Assembly: GCF_947623445.1 (NCBI RefSeq)
Contig: NC_135243.1
Coordinates: 5,148,501 to 5,212,500, forward strand
Reading direction: 5' to 3'
Origin: Clavelina lepadiformis
Taxonomy: Eukaryota > Chordata > Ascidiacea > Aplousobranchia > Clavelinidae
Length of the DNA stretch: 64,000 nucleotides
Position 1 is the stretch's first letter, and every line of letters starts with the position of its first letter. Below are positions 47,882-59,561 of this stretch, piece after piece. The translations under genes and the position numbers were made by a program. The notes beneath the pieces were generated by a model that saw only the letters and a program-made list of their open reading frames with translations, ran no database searches and had not been told where the DNA came from.

Positions 47882-49045
47882 ATGTCGAGTAAACCGGCTA
47901 CATTCAACAACTTTGCTTTGAGTATATATCAAACTCTTGCGGAGAACGAAACTGGAAATATTTTTCTATCACCATGCAGTGTGTCAGTGACTATGGCCAT
48001 GGTATTGCTTGGAGCTAAGGATAACACAGCGTTGGAATTAAAAGAAGGTCTTGGACATTGTGATATGGATGATTTAGAAGTTCATTGCAATAACTTGGAA
48101 ATTCTAAAAACGATCTGTGATACTAAAAACAGTATTGTTTTGGAAATAGTACACAAACTCTTTCCTGACATTGCATATAACCTGAAGAAGGAGTTTATAG
48201 AGAACTGCCAGATGTTTTATGAAAGTGAAATTGAATCGAAAAACTTTAAACAAAAATCCGAGCGCTCTAGATTGGAAATAAATCAATGGGTTGAAGATGA
48301 ATCGAATGGAAAATTTAAAGATCTTCTGCCACCAGGATCAATTGACAATCTCACTCGTCTTGTAGTGGTGAATGCTGTATACTTCAAAGGTGATTGGATG
48401 AGAAAATTCTTGCAAAAGGATTCAATGATAATGGACTTTCATATAAATGAAAGGAAGTGTGTCAAAAGTTTTATGATGTCGGTAAAGGACGAATTTAACT
48501 ACTACTATGATTGCGAGTTAAAAGTTCAAGTGTTAGAGTTGCCATATCAAGGGAATGATATTTCATTGGTATTGTTTGTACCAGACAAAATATTTGGTCT
48601 TAAGAAACTTGAGAAACGTTTAACTGCCGAAAAACTGATGTCTCTCATATCTGGCATTTCAAAAAAAGAAGTCGTGATTGCAATTCCAAAGATGAAACTG
48701 GAACTGCAATATGATTTGGTACCTACCCTGGAGAAAATGGGCATTAAAGATGTTTTTGATCAAAATCGAGCCAAATTGCAAAATATTTCTTCTGGACCTG
48801 AACTCTTTATTTCTGCAGTAGTGCACAGAGCAGTTATTGAAGTGAATGAAGAGGGAACTGGAACGGCAGCTACAACTACTTCAATAGCAAAATCGTCCAG
48901 GTTCAAACCCATAAAAGCGGAACCTACAAAGGTAATCTGTAATCATCCGTTTATGTTTGTTATCAAGCATAACACCAGCCAAAATATATTATTCATTGGA
49001 CGATTGTCTACCATGTCGCCTTTGAACGACATTGTAGGCAATTAA
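47882..49045 (+). CDS. intracellular-type serpin, probably inhibitory
   Basis: A single uninterrupted frame of 387 codons, close to the 380-400 of clade B serpins. It starts MSSKPATFNNFALSIYQTL and has no signal peptide, as in intracellular ov-serpins. Family blocks: NIFLSPCSVSVTMAMVLLGA (helix B), LVVVNAVYFKGDW (s3A), VLELPYQGNDISLVLFVP, and IPKMKLELQYDL. The hinge VNEEGTGTAATTTS (from residue 323) keeps E-E-G-T and small residues at P15-P9, the signature of an inhibitory loop that inserts as a strand. The scissile region is near IAKSSRFKP, so P1 is Ser or the adjacent Arg depending on loop length. NHPFMFVI and LFIGRLSTMSP complete the fold. Coding DNA has no introns; an acceptor (TTATGCTTAG) just before the ATG suggests a 5' UTR intron or a trans-splice site. 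It inhibits ser/cys proteases by family inference; the target is unknown. Confidence 0.95.
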   Translation: MSSKPATFNNFALSIYQTLAENETGNIFLSPCSVSVTMAMVLLGAKDNTALELKEGLGHCDMDDLEVHCNNLEILKTICDTKNSIVLEIVHKLFPDIAYNLKKEFIENCQMFYESEIESKNFKQKSERSRLEINQWVEDESNGKFKDLLPPGSIDNLTRLVVVNAVYFKGDWMRKFLQKDSMIMDFHINERKCVKSFMMSVKDEFNYYYDCELKVQVLELPYQGNDISLVLFVPDKIFGLKKLEKRLTAEKLMSLISGISKKEVVIAIPKMKLELQYDLVPTLEKMGIKDVFDQNRAKLQNISSGPELFISAVVHRAVIEVNEEGTGTAATTTSIAKSSRFKPIKAEPTKVICNHPFMFVIKHNTSQNILFIGRLSTMSPLNDIVGN

Positions 49046-49843
49046 AAAGGTCGCTAGTTTTCCAAAAAGATTTTTGCGTTAAAGTATAGCGTACTGGTTT
49101 TCTTCTGGTCAGCTACTGGTTTGCCTCATGTAAAAGCCGTGCAACATTGAAAGCACACGGTAAAAGTAACCAGCGACTCAGATGTTTGTGTTTCGTGTAG
49201 TTAAACGTGATTGGTTTGCTCGTCACATTCTGCTGTTATGTTTCGTATTCATTTTGACAGTGTCTAAATTAATTGGACCTTTGAAGATTGTTACACTTTA
49301 GTTGTAGCTAAATTGTGTTTTAAATTGATGCAAACCTATAGTTAATGCACTTTGCTGACCAGAACCTGCATTTGACATGAACAATTTATACAATTTGTTA
49401 ATTCCAGCCTGTGTGACGACAGTGCTTGGTCAATGGGCGTACAATGAAATCATAATCACTCTTTGTCAACATCAAGTGGTCAACAATGTTAAATACTGAA
49501 TGGCACTTCAGAGATTGATTGATGTATTATTATTGCTATTGATTTGCAGCAAAACCTACTTTGATCATGTTGAGTTGAATGTTTGGCAATAATAAGTTTT
49601 AACGTATCATTATTTATAAAATGTTAAAAGCGTCATTTAGTAAAGAGAAGAGCTCAAGCATGTAATTGCTTAATTTCTGTAATCGTTGTAATAAATTTGT
49701 ACGTTGTAGGTGCTACTCGCTGTGCTTGTGCTTCTATCTTTATTTATGCTGTTATATTAATTCAGTGTTTGTATTAATTTGTTTAAAATCCGGGTTATTT
49801 CAAGTTATGCGTAATTGTAATTATGATATATGGTGATTTGTGG

Positions 49844-49849
49844 AATAAA
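49844..49849 (+). promoter_or_regulatory. poly(A) signal candidate for the serpin
   Basis: AATAAA about 800 bp after the serpin stop, in an AT-rich stretch and followed by a GT-rich segment (GTTGTTTTCATGGTGCG). This would give a long 3' UTR; no earlier canonical signal was noticed. Confidence 0.4.
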
Positions 49850-51094
49850 TTATTTTAACCTAATCGTTGTTTTCATGGTGCGTGATTAACTAAAACTTCT
49901 AAGGTAGCAATAATGATCAGTCTTAAGAGTTAGATCAACTATGGATGCTCAAGCCTTCTAATGAATATGGCCACAATTTCTCATAACAGAATACAACGGT
50001 AAAGTTTAATTAACAACCGTTACGACACCTGCGTAATACTTTTCACTATGCAATGAACATTCTCTTGCTGAAATGTTAGAGGAACTTAACAAGACTACTT
50101 GAAGTTGTGCTAAATAAATCATGACAAATGGCTTAAGATCAGGTCATTTCTCATCATGATTCTCCAACAGATTATTTCTGCTCATGCGGTAACTGATTTG
50201 CTTGTCCTTTATGCTTACAAAAGCGATATTCTTGTACTTTATTTAATTTTAATAAAAACACTAACAACTGGACAGAGCTGACAATCTCGCACTTTTAATA
50301 ACTCACTGTCAGGTCCACAATTTTGAAATGGCGTTTTGCATTTGAGGGATCTCTCGGGGTAATTCTGTCTCCGTCTCATTTGGGAGAAATTTCATTTTCT
50401 TCTAATCTTTTTAAGTTTATTTCCTTTGTAGGTCGTTTTTACACTTTGCAAATCATTATTACAAAGCAACTAAGGCAAAAATAGCACTATAAAGAAGAAA
50501 GAAGTATTTTATCAATCAAAATTAATGTTTAGTACTTTTGAGCAGTATTATAACAGTGTGCGTAAGCATATTGAAAAATTCAACCATAGGTTTTTCTATA
50601 AGTAAACAGCAGTTTTTACCGACGTTTTGAAAATACTGATAATAATTAAAGCTTTGAGTACAAGTAACCTAAACCATAATGGCGGAAACGTTTGCCATCG
50701 TTAGACGATAATTGGTTTTACATGGGTTAGGCTACAAATAAAAAGATGCTCACCATTTTATGAGGATTGAAGGTTGTGACGTTTGAGTGAGTAGGGAAAT
50801 ACCAAATAGATCTTAAATAGTTGTAGCATAGCGCATAAGAGTTGAGATATAACTATAGTGTCGGAAGTGTCAGAATATCAATGAAATATTTCAGTAAGAT
50901 TAAAAAACAAAACGTTTATTTCTGTTAAATAAACAGTGCTTTTAAACTTGTTATAACCTCAGTCTTGTTAACAATTGTTCCGTCTGGTTGAAGATATCTC
51001 AATGCTGTAGGACTTTATTTCAATTCTCAACCAAACGATAATACAGTTTATTATTTGTTTCCTATCCAAAATTTAACAAACGGTTTTTCCCCTG
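49850..51094. other. intergenic; nothing recognised
   Basis: AT-rich DNA between the serpin and the membrane-protein gene cluster, with no coding block, repeat end or RNA gene recognised. Confidence 0.4.
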
Positions 51095-51169
51095 CTCACT
51101 GAAGCGTGAAACCAGTCTTGTTCATCGTGAAAAACTTACTGACCTTAAACCAGTCAGCTGTGCACGTGG
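51095..51169 (+). promoter_or_regulatory. shared upstream module, copy 1 (gene A)
   Basis: Reads CTCACTGAAGCGTGAAACC, then about 45 bp containing TGACCTTAAACCAGT, then CAGCTGTGCACGTG. AGCGTGAAA to CACGTG spacing is 59 bp. The same layout recurs at 54281, 60604 and 62495, and weakly on the minus strand at 59510. It lies about 450 bp before the ATG of gene A. CAGCTG and CACGTG are E-boxes bound by bHLH or bHLH-Zip factors. Confidence 0.7.
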
Positions 51170-51622
51170 TGTGGTGTAGTGTGGTGGAGATTGTAAAACA
51201 TGTTTGGATGCAAAAACTGAGTAATAAGAGTATACCAGTAATATGACTTTCCTATCTTGTAGCGTTAGATGATACCATAAAGGTTAATATAAGATTTCAA
51301 TAATATCACAAGCTAATAATAATCACCTATTTTGAAGTAGAGTGCGCAACTTTCAGCTTTCACTGTTAACGTAGTTAATCTAACCAAAGAATTAAAATAT
51401 TTTTTCTGTGAAGTTTCTCTTTCGTTAAGCAAATCGCATATCTTTTAAAATACATTTTTTTGGAAAAATCGAGGTTATGTAAGCAAATTAAGTCATGTGA
51501 GGTAACTTTTGTTTTATGAACAGCAGACAGATATTTTAGTTTACTTCTGTTTCAATTAATTTAAACCCAAAACAAGATTGTTGACGACGCCAGGCGAAAA
51601 ATCATTGAAATCAAGTCCCAGT

Positions 51623-51922
51623 ATGAAAGAAGCCAAAAACACCGACGGCTGTAAGCTATATTTAAAACGTTGTAAGGTTTTAAAATTAAAACAAAATTTA
51701 TTTTTATGTTGCAGTTGGGTTGTTCCGTTGTTTGATCGTGGTTGTTTTCGTTGTGTGCGTAATTGTGTTTGCAGCAAAGCTTACCTGGGAAATCTTAAGG
51801 TACTTTTTGTTAAGTATAAAAAGTATTGTTTCATGGTTGAAGTTTAAGCTTTAATTGTACAAAGATGCATGAACAAACCTTTCTTTGATATATTTTACAG
51901 GCTCAACGAACTTCTCAACTAG
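51623..51922 (+). CDS. gene A: 44-aa single-pass membrane protein
   Basis: Exons 51623-51650, 51715-51799, 51901-51922, with phases 1 and 2 matching. The product reads MKEAKNTDG, then FGLFRC, a hydrophobic segment LIVVVFVVCVIVFAA, KLTWEILR, LNELLN and stop. The TM exon is entered in phase 1, as in genes B, C and D below. An in-frame stop lies upstream of the ATG (near 51557), which supports this start. I recognise no family; the sequence is too short for domain calls. Its exons 2 and 3 have diverged copies at 53211 and 53415. The module at 51095-51169 probably drives it, with a 5' UTR intron between. An even shorter or alternatively spliced product is possible. Confidence 0.55.
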
Positions 51923-53210
51923 CATGAGTAATCTCATGGAAGGGACACTTGAATGTTTAAAATAAAGGCACCTTTGAAGAATAATACTGTAATTTTTACC
52001 AGCAACGATTGGAAATACTTCCATATTGATGTATTTAAGAAGTTTTCACTAAATATGTTGCGGCATCACAACGTGTTCTTATCTCCAATACTGTATTATA
52101 TAACAGATCATTATGTACAGTATTATTTTGAGGATTTTTTAAAAGTTGATCTCTTAAAACAATTAATTGTAACAGATAATTGTCTGCTTTGGGTTCAAAT
52201 TTGTGCTTGAAAATAAACGGCAAACTACACTTTCAAATCGACGGTTTGTTGCTAATGTAGATATTTGTAGTGATTACGTCATAAAAAAATTAAAACAAGA
52301 AAAATCATCCACTATACTATTAGCATGGAAAAAATTAGCGTTTTAATCTTGTTACATGTGGAAAGGCGCTCGGTAATTTATAAGTGTTATTTATGTTGTA
52401 TTCACGCTTAGATTTATAGGCATATGTTTTATTCAAAGCAGTTAAGTTAAAAGTTGCAATGACACAGCTCATCCCAAGAAATCCAACGTAGAATGATCAT
52501 GGCTATCTGTTGGACACAGGTTGAAAGACACACGTGCTCAATCAAGAACAAAAAAGTGTAATCTGCCGCAAGGGAAAACATCACGAACCACAGAGCAAAA
52601 CATGTGTAACATAACCAAAGAATTGGCAAAACGAATTCTCTCGGTGATTCTAATGTTAAGAGTTGAGTTTCTAACATGCAGTAAAGATGGATTTACATTG
52701 CTGTTAAACCACAGTTTACGGTGGAAATACTGTAAAGGATTGAATTATCTGTTGTCAAAAGGCGGTTCAGTTTAATAATATAATATAACATTTAAGCGAA
52801 TTCAAATTGCCTTTTTGAAAACGTTTTACCAACTCAAGATATTTGTTCAAAAGATCACAAATTATATCGCTACGATGAAAAATAGAATACCAAACACTGC
52901 AAAGACTTTTTTTCATTTTTTCCAAAATTCGATTGCGCACAGAGGGAATGAAACCCTCCCCAACTTGACTTTAGTTTTATGAACAGTTGGCTTTTTAAAA
53001 GACCACTTTTGCTTTTGTTTTGTTTTAAATACTTTAAACCCTGAGCAACAACATTGACAAGGTCAGACAAAAACTTATTGCAAACAAGTGCATGTACAAG
53101 TATAAGGCCAATATTTCTGACGTTTAAATGCTTTGCATCTTGTTGAATTCAGTAAGCTGTAGATACTTTGGAACAAAACGCAATTTTTGTAACTTTGTTA
53201 TTTTTTACAG
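51923..53210. other. gap between gene A and its partial copy
   Basis: No shared promoter module and no secure exon are visible. An ATG at 52874 (MKNRIPNTAK) faintly resembles the first exon of gene A but lacks a clear donor. Confidence 0.35.
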
Positions 53211-53599
53211 TTGTGTTGTTCGTGTGTTTTATCATTACTTTTTTGTGGAATGTGTTGTTTGAAATAGTGCGTTGACTTGTTGGGGTATCTTGAGGAAGAA
53301 TCAGCTTAAATGTTTTGCTGAGTATCAAGCAGCTATTGGTTCACAGGGTGGTGACAACTAATACGTCACTTCTACAGACACTTTAAAATAAAATTTAGTT
53401 GAGATATTTCACAGGCTTGCAACATATCTTAAAAACACAAGTTGCTATAAGGACGAGGAAATCATTAAAGCGAACAAACCTTGTACAGCGTAAAAATTTA
53501 AAGCGAGTTTTGAAATACATTCATAAAAGAACCGTCTTTCATAAAAGGATTCATCAAACAATTTGTGACATTTCAATCTTACATTATCTCCAACAGTGA
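53211..53599 (+). CDS. gene A' : partial duplicate of gene A (TM exon plus basic tail)
   Basis: Exon 53211-53270 follows TTATTTTTTACAG and matches the gene A TM exon at the DNA level (TTGTGTTGTTCGTGTG against TTGGGTTGTTCCGTTG). It encodes VLFVCFIITFLWNVLFEIV. Exon 53415-53599 follows TTTCACAG, aligns with the gene A last exon, and reads on in phase for 61 codons. Its tail is strongly basic (LKTQVAIRTRKSLKRTNLVQ, then KNLKRVLKYIHKR) before the stop. The junction C|GC is phase 1, where gene A uses phase 2. No first exon or promoter module was found, so this may be a truncated copy or alternative 3' exons of gene A. Confidence 0.4.
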
Positions 53600-54280
53600 A
53601 TCATATCACATTTTATCAAGTATAGTATTGTTATCTCCGCTTTTTTCAAAGATTTTATTACAAACTTTCAACGCTGCCAGTTACATGTTAACAGACGTTA
53701 CATATTAAGGCATGAGTTTAAAAGTTGACTCCTGGCTACTGAGAAATAAGTCAAACCGAGAGACGAATCGTCTCAAAATACCTGCTGAAGGGCAGAATAC
53801 AGCTGGACAAAAATTACAATTTAAAAAATCTTCGACAAATTTTTTTTATATGTATATATAAATTAATATAAGGTTTAAGTTGATTAATTACATGTACCTT
53901 GAATCTTTAATAAACCAATAATACCTTTCAAACAGGTTTAGCTTTGTCAAACACAGAAAAAAACGATTTTGTGTAACAGATTATTGAAAGGTAACAAACA
54001 TACAGTTTGTTTCATTGTCAAATATTGGATTTGCAGAAAATTATTTACGCCTCGATAGCATTTCAACCTTACCAAGATTATTTTATTTAAACAACACAAT
54101 GTTGATTGCCATAAGTTAGACTTTAGTTCTAAACATGCTAGCTAGTCTCGAAATCAACGAAAAGTAAAGCAATGCTTATCACAAAGGCTTGTCAAATCTG
54201 TTTTAACCTACACCAAACAAAAGGTAAAGGCATTTGTTTCCCTACACAAAATGTAAATTATATACTCAATATTCTTGTTT

Positions 54281-54356
54281 ACTGAAGCGTGAAACCAGTC
54301 TCGCGCAACATTTAAACTACAGTAGAGTGACCTTCAATCAGGTGGTTGTGCACGCG
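54281..54356 (+). promoter_or_regulatory. shared upstream module, copy 2 (gene B)
   Basis: Reads ACTGAAGCGTGAAACCAGTC (identical to copy 1 over its first 20 bp), then GTGACCTTCAATCAGGTG, then GTGCACGCG. The E-box is CACGCG rather than CACGTG. Spacing is about 64 bp. It lies about 410 bp before the gene B ATG. Confidence 0.7.
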
Positions 54357-54768
54357 CCGTACGTTAGTTCTGTAACTGCTCATAAGCAGATAGTAATTTT
54401 GCATTGCATCATTTTCGCTACTTCAAGTAAGATTAGGTTTGTTCCTGTTTTAGTAATGTGTCAATGAAGTCATAAATGTTATCAATCTAAAGATTTCTTC
54501 TTGTTTAGGCCATATCCTATAGTATGAAATTGATGTACCTGTGGTATGATATCTGTTGGAATAAAACTCTGTGTTGACTAAAAGCGTATGGTCAAGTGTT
54601 TGGCTGTAGCATAGTTAGTTTTGCGAGTCTCTCAAAGCATACTTTTTAACAAAGAAACGTTTTGCAAAATATTTAATGTCACTTCGATTTTGATCAACAG
54701 TTCAGAAATATTTCTTTAGTTAAAACATTTGTTTTTTATTTTGCTTTGAATATTTTCACTCATTTGGT

Positions 54769-55565
54769 ATGGAAGTAAGGTATGATTACCAAATAAGGGA
54801 AGGATCAAGTTCCAGCGAAGACGACAGTAAAGAAGAGCAACAAGTTGTCGACAGTGATTTTAGTATAACATGTTTTTATTTTATTAGTATATGTTGTAAA
54901 AAATCGAAAACTTTCAAATTTTGTTTAATTGTGTTTTGCAGTTGAAGATGTATACGAGATTTCGCACGGTGTATTTTATATGGGGTTTATATGTTTACTC
55001 ATGTGGAGTCTTATACAATTGGTGTACCAGCCAACATGTAAGGTGTGTATGAAGTATAATAAGAGACACTTTGTCATTGACAACAGCAAATTTTACTTTA
55101 ATGAAAGATACTAAATGGTGTTAAACAAAATATACCATTAACAATGTTTCGTGATTTGTTTTTTTCAGGAAAATCTTTTTGAAAACCCAACTACCACGAA
55201 AGCTCACGGGGACATTGAAGGTAAAGACATACTTACAAAATTAACACTTAAAAATAATGTTTGAAACAATTTTGAATTAATTTTGAAGGGGACCAGCTTT
55301 ACATTCTAGATTTTTTTGATATCACTATCTGACATTCCCCGACGACTAGTGGATGAAAACAGAACTATAGCTTTTTATGAAGATTTTAATAAGTTGACAT
55401 GTTTTGTAAACATATCATGATGTTTTGTGTTTTTTGTTCGACATTCGTTTGAAATAAACAGTTTTCGTGATTTTAACAATGTATTTCTTAGGGCTAGTTT
55501 ATTGTGTTTGTATCAGCAATCATCACTATATAAAGGTAAGTAGTGATGCGTTACACCAACGTTAA
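54769..55565 (+). CDS. gene B: 106-aa single-pass membrane protein
   Basis: Exons 54769-54862, 54942-55042, 55169-55220, 55492-55565; phases 1, 0, 1 agree. The cytoplasm-like N-terminus is acidic and Ser-rich (REGSSSSEDDSKEEQQVVDS). The second exon, 101 nt, holds the membrane segment (GVFYMGFICLLMWSLIQLVY) and ends PTCK. The third is hydrophilic (ENLFENPTTTKAHGDIE). The last reads GLVYCVCISNHHYIK and continues to a stop; AAG|GTAAGT inside it is also a good donor, so a longer form is possible. The TM exon has the same length and phases (1 in, 0 out) as that of gene D, though the protein sequences differ completely. With a short N-terminal arm and no signal peptide, a type II orientation is plausible. 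No known family. Confidence 0.6.
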
Positions 55566-56329
55566 GTGACAACACCTGATGTTAAGTGACAATTAAGTTA
55601 TGCAGACAATTTAACCACAATTGTAGGGTAATTTGTAGTAACTCCCAACCCTGTAAGCTTGCAAATGATAATGTAAAAAGGTTTTTAAATCGCAAAAAAT
55701 GATGTTGAAGAAGTTTTAAAAGCATTTTTTCATGTGTGTTTTAACACTCATTAAAAATTTGCAGCCCTAAAGTGCACACACAAACAAACACTTTTGGAGA
55801 ATATTTTTAGATTTCTCTGCAACCTTCGCAGCAGTGATACATCAAAAACCGATGGTTTTTGGTTTATCGTGTTTTATTACAAATGCTATTTTCGAAGTTA
55901 CAGCTTGTTAGTTGTGTATAAAATGTGTATTTGTAAGATTTAATGCGTCTAGAGTTTAGGGTAATACTGGAATCTAATAGAAAATTAACAGTTAAAAGAG
56001 ATGGGTACAAAGATGTACAGTTTGCTGCGCAACATTAAGCTTTGTTTGTACAACATTTTTAATATTTTGCTTCGGCTTTACTTTTAATTTCTTACTTAAC
56101 ACTTTCTAGCCTATTTACAACACAAATGTGAACGTTTACCGCGGTAGTGTTTAAACATAAATTTAAAGTTTGTATATATCTACAGCAAAAAAACACAGAA
56201 ACAGCAAGCATAAAAATAATTTGCAACAAGGCACAAACGAGTTTAAACAGAAACACCCTATACGTAATAGGTAACCACTAGGTCCGTCCAAATAATGGGA
56301 GTATGATCGTCAGGTACAGCAGATAAGTT
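55566..56329. other. between convergent genes B and C
   Basis: No exon or repeat was recognised. The two genes end towards each other here. Confidence 0.4.
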
Positions 56330-58866
56330 TTATAAAAACATTTCTAATATATCTGCTGGTGGAGAGGGAAAGGAATGACTCTAAAAACAAAGCAACAGTT
56401 TATGTTGTTCCTATACCTGGATATATGAAAGTTTTAAGAGAAAAACTAAAAGCTTGTCTTTAACTAACAAACATACCTTGGGGGAATAATGAACTAAATC
56501 GTATATAAGTATACCAATACCCGCGAAAAAAGACACTACCAGAATGAGGAGGATAACACGACAAAACCGTCTCTGCCTTATAGCTGCAAAACGACAAAAT
56601 AGATGGTTAAGGATATGTTGGTTTTGGTTAAAACCTAGGAGAGCTTTGCATTTCATAAAATTTACTTAGTACTTGATAGACCACTTCAGATTCAAAATCA
56701 ATCAAATCGAATGAATATACTGTTGGAAGCCTGATTTCATATGATTTATCCCTATCGAGTCTCGGCAATGGTGCTCGTGCTGTGAAGTAAAAAGAATTAT
56801 ATTCGGAAAACGTTTGAACCTGTTAACTACAGAATTGTTTACAAATATCTTTAATAACACCAAAACAATTAAAAAAAACAACTTAAAAACAAAGCAAAGC
56901 CATGTGCAAAATGTGGAGCAAAATGAATTTTCGCTTCAACATCATGCAAAGTACAGAAGTTTGTCACTTTTACTGGAGAGGTTGCTGCTGTAAAACTGCC
57001 TATTGATCACTTTAAAGGTAAAATAATGTTAAGTGTCGTATTAAAAAGCATTTCACAAAAATTTACATCTGTCTTCGTTTTCTGGGTTGTAGCTTGCTGA
57101 CATCTCTTTGAATAGTTTCGATGCCGTTGTTGGTGATGCTGGTGCTGGTGCTTTAAAAAAACGAAATTTTCCAAAGTTGAATTCGTTAAGACCTAACATT
57201 AGAGATGTATTAATGTTACCATACGTACAGTAGTTGCAACATTATTACTTCGTTACTGTTATGAAACAATTGCTTGTAAATGTGTTGAAATTTGCGAAAA
57301 ATTTCATTCTCCTGAAAACATTCAGCTCAGGTTTTGTGAGAAACCAAGCTTTTAGTATCAACGTTCGTGCAAGTTTGTACCCAGCCCATAACAAAAATTT
57401 CGTTTTTTCACAAATCTAAAGAAACAACATTTAATCGCAGGTTTTGAGTGCGTCAGAATTGACAGTATATGTGAACAGATTTACCTTCATCAACGTTTTC
57501 TTCAGTGTCTTCCTGTTCGTTGTTGACAGAACATGTTTCTGTTTTATTGACTGGCATCGTCAAGGCTGACAAATTGTTAGTTAAACTGTTAGACGCCAAT
57601 AAAGATAAATTCTGGGACATTATACAATAGCTCTGTGAAATACTGTATAAAACACGTGTTAATACACCGAAATTTCGTGGAATTAATCTATTTTCACACC
57701 TTCAAACTTATAAAAAACGATAAAAAAGTTTCTGTAAATTCTGCAGCTTCCGCAGATCTTTTTGTAAACCAAAGAAAACCTGGGAAATATTTTACAGAAT
57801 TTATATTATTTTGCAAAACTTACGTTCTTCAACGTTTTCTTCGTCTCTCTTGGCGTTGACACTTGATACCATCGTATTGACAACTGGCACTGTCTCTTTT
57901 GGGGCTTAAAAAATGAAAATGTTTTAAACTTTTTTAACTAGAAAACATTCTTTTTAAATTTAGTTAACATATTATAGGCATAACCTACCAAGGTGTTCCC
58001 ACATGATGTGGCAGAATAATTGTTATCATTTAGGGTAATGAAATAGGTTTTGACGGCAATTTGATGATTTTGGAAACAATTAACATTCTGGACAGCGTAA
58101 GTTCTTTAAAAATTATCAGTTTCAGAACGAACATATGTCAGTTCATTACAATTTTCTTAACTTACTTAAGTACATTGTCAATTGGTTTGTGACTGATTAG
58201 AGGGAGAACTTGTTAATCCATCCAAAAAGCTTTTCTCAAGTTTAAATTTTTTGCGCATGCTAATAGTAATGAAACAATATCATAAAAACTTTTAGTCATT
58301 TTATGAATGCTACAAAGAAGCAAAGTGTATAAGCTCATTGTTTTTTTTATTTGCAATAACCAGTACAGCATATAACATAATAAACCTTTTTCGACCTTTT
58401 TGTTGTCTTCGTCGTCGATAAACTTCAAGTTAGTCATATCCATGCCTAACATTTGACCTATTAATATTAACTGGTGGCTTAAATATAGGAAATAAAAAAA
58501 CACTCGATAAATTGAACTTTTTTTCGTTAAAATTGTTTCAAATTTGAGACATCAACGTTTTTTTGATTTTCTTTGATGCTGAAGCTTGATTCTGTATTGG
58601 CCACTGGCAATGTCGTGGCTTATGCTTCTGGTGGTAATTAAATTGTTCAAAACATTTGCTAAAATTAAATTGCGATAAGCACTAACATAACACTAAAAAT
58701 TTAAAGCTAAAGTTAAAGGTTTAACTTTAAGGATATAAAATTTTCTTGCTTATGTTCAATACTTTAATATTAAACCTTGCAGAGACCTATTGGTCTTACC
58801 TTCAAGGGCCTTTACATCATCATGCTCGTAGCCTAAGCTCGTTTCCATTGTATTGTTGTCTGACAT
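56330..58866 (-). CDS. gene C: 194-aa membrane protein built from symmetric cassette exons
   Basis: Exons: 58800-58866, 57824-57904, 57485-57565, 57067-57150, 56666-56779, 56477-56583, 56330-56380. All junctions are phase 1 until the TM exon leaves in phase 0. Exon 1 gives MSDNNTMETSLGYEHDDVK. Exons 2 and 3 are both 81 nt and related (VVNTMVSSVNAKRDEENVEE; TETCSVNNEQEDTEENVDE). Exon 4 reads APAPASPTTASKLF. Exon 5 reads ARAPLPRLDRDKSYEIRLPT followed by an acidic stretch. The TM exon has IRQRRFCR, VILLILVVSFFAGIGILI, then YDLVHYSPK. The last exon is SHSFPSPPADILEMFL. Positive residues before the TM and no signal peptide suggest N-in topology with a very short outer tail. Cassettes of phase 1-1 can be skipped or added without a frameshift, so alternative splicing is likely. 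A dead cassette lies at 58551. Exons 5-7 have an inverted paralogue, gene D. No known family. Confidence 0.65.
58551..58624 (-). pseudogene. dead cassette exon of gene C
   Basis: Matches the 81-nt cassettes of gene C: TLPVANTESSFSIKENQKNV followed by D, against PVVNTMVSS...ENVEE in exon 2. It has a TAA two codons into the frame and lacks the GT donor after AACGTTGATG. It lies between exons 1 and 2. A further degenerate stretch at about 58380-58470 (DMTNLKFIDDEDNKKVEK) may be another cassette with a weak GTTTAT donor. Confidence 0.55.
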
Positions 58867-59424
58867 TCTTGTTTTGGCAATTTGTGGTTTAAAACATTTA
58901 AAGTAAAAATAATGATTTTATAACTTAAAGTTATATTTGTTTCCTTTCCTGAAAAAACGTCAGTCACTGTATAGGCAAGTGGTGGTTACTAAACATGGTT
59001 GGCAACTAGGAAAAAACTGATAGGACTTTAACTAAAACACCTGTTCAAGCAAAGCGCTTATATTATACATAGATCTGTATCAGCTCTTACGAAACATTGG
59101 TTAATAATTGGTAAAATAGAAATGTTAAACTTTAGGCTGACACTATTTCATAGGAAAATCAGTTCGAAGCTACTTTTCAGATTAGCTTGTTAACCTAACA
59201 TAAATTTTATGACATAGTAAACTAAAGCTATCCTAAATCTTTATTTTAATCTAAATCTAACTCAAATAAAATCCTAGTTAGCTCTAAACAACCTTTACTT
59301 TCCTATTCTCCACACCTAGCCGCTTATCTTTTACAACAGGCGGCGTTACCGACATATGGTGTTATAATCACTTTGTAAATTGTAATCAAATTAATCGCAA
59401 GGTAGCCATTCCAAAACTATTTCA

Positions 59425-59457
59425 GAAAATACGATAGAAAATACGATAGAAAATACG
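59425..59457. repeat. 12-bp tandem repeat, about 3 copies
   Basis: ATAGAAAATACG repeats just downstream (minus direction) of the gene C promoter module. A palindromic AAAATACAAA-TTTGTATTTT pair occurs nearby at about 59735-59760. Confidence 0.7.
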
Positions 59458-59509
59458 TCGTTTGCCAAGCACTCACCTCTCAGTAGTTTCAAACAAGACT
59501 GCTACTCGC

Positions 59510-59561
59510 CACGTGCGCTAAGGAAGGAGGTCTTCGTCAAGCAAGGTTGTTTGCACGCTCC
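59510..59561 (-). promoter_or_regulatory. shared upstream module, diverged copy (gene C)
   Basis: On the minus strand it reads GGAGCGTGCAAAC, then GACGAAGACCTCC, then GCGCACGTGG. The order AGCGTG then CACGTG matches the plus-strand copies, but spacing is about 43 bp and the CAGCTG box is missing. It lies about 640 bp before the gene C ATG. Confidence 0.4.
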
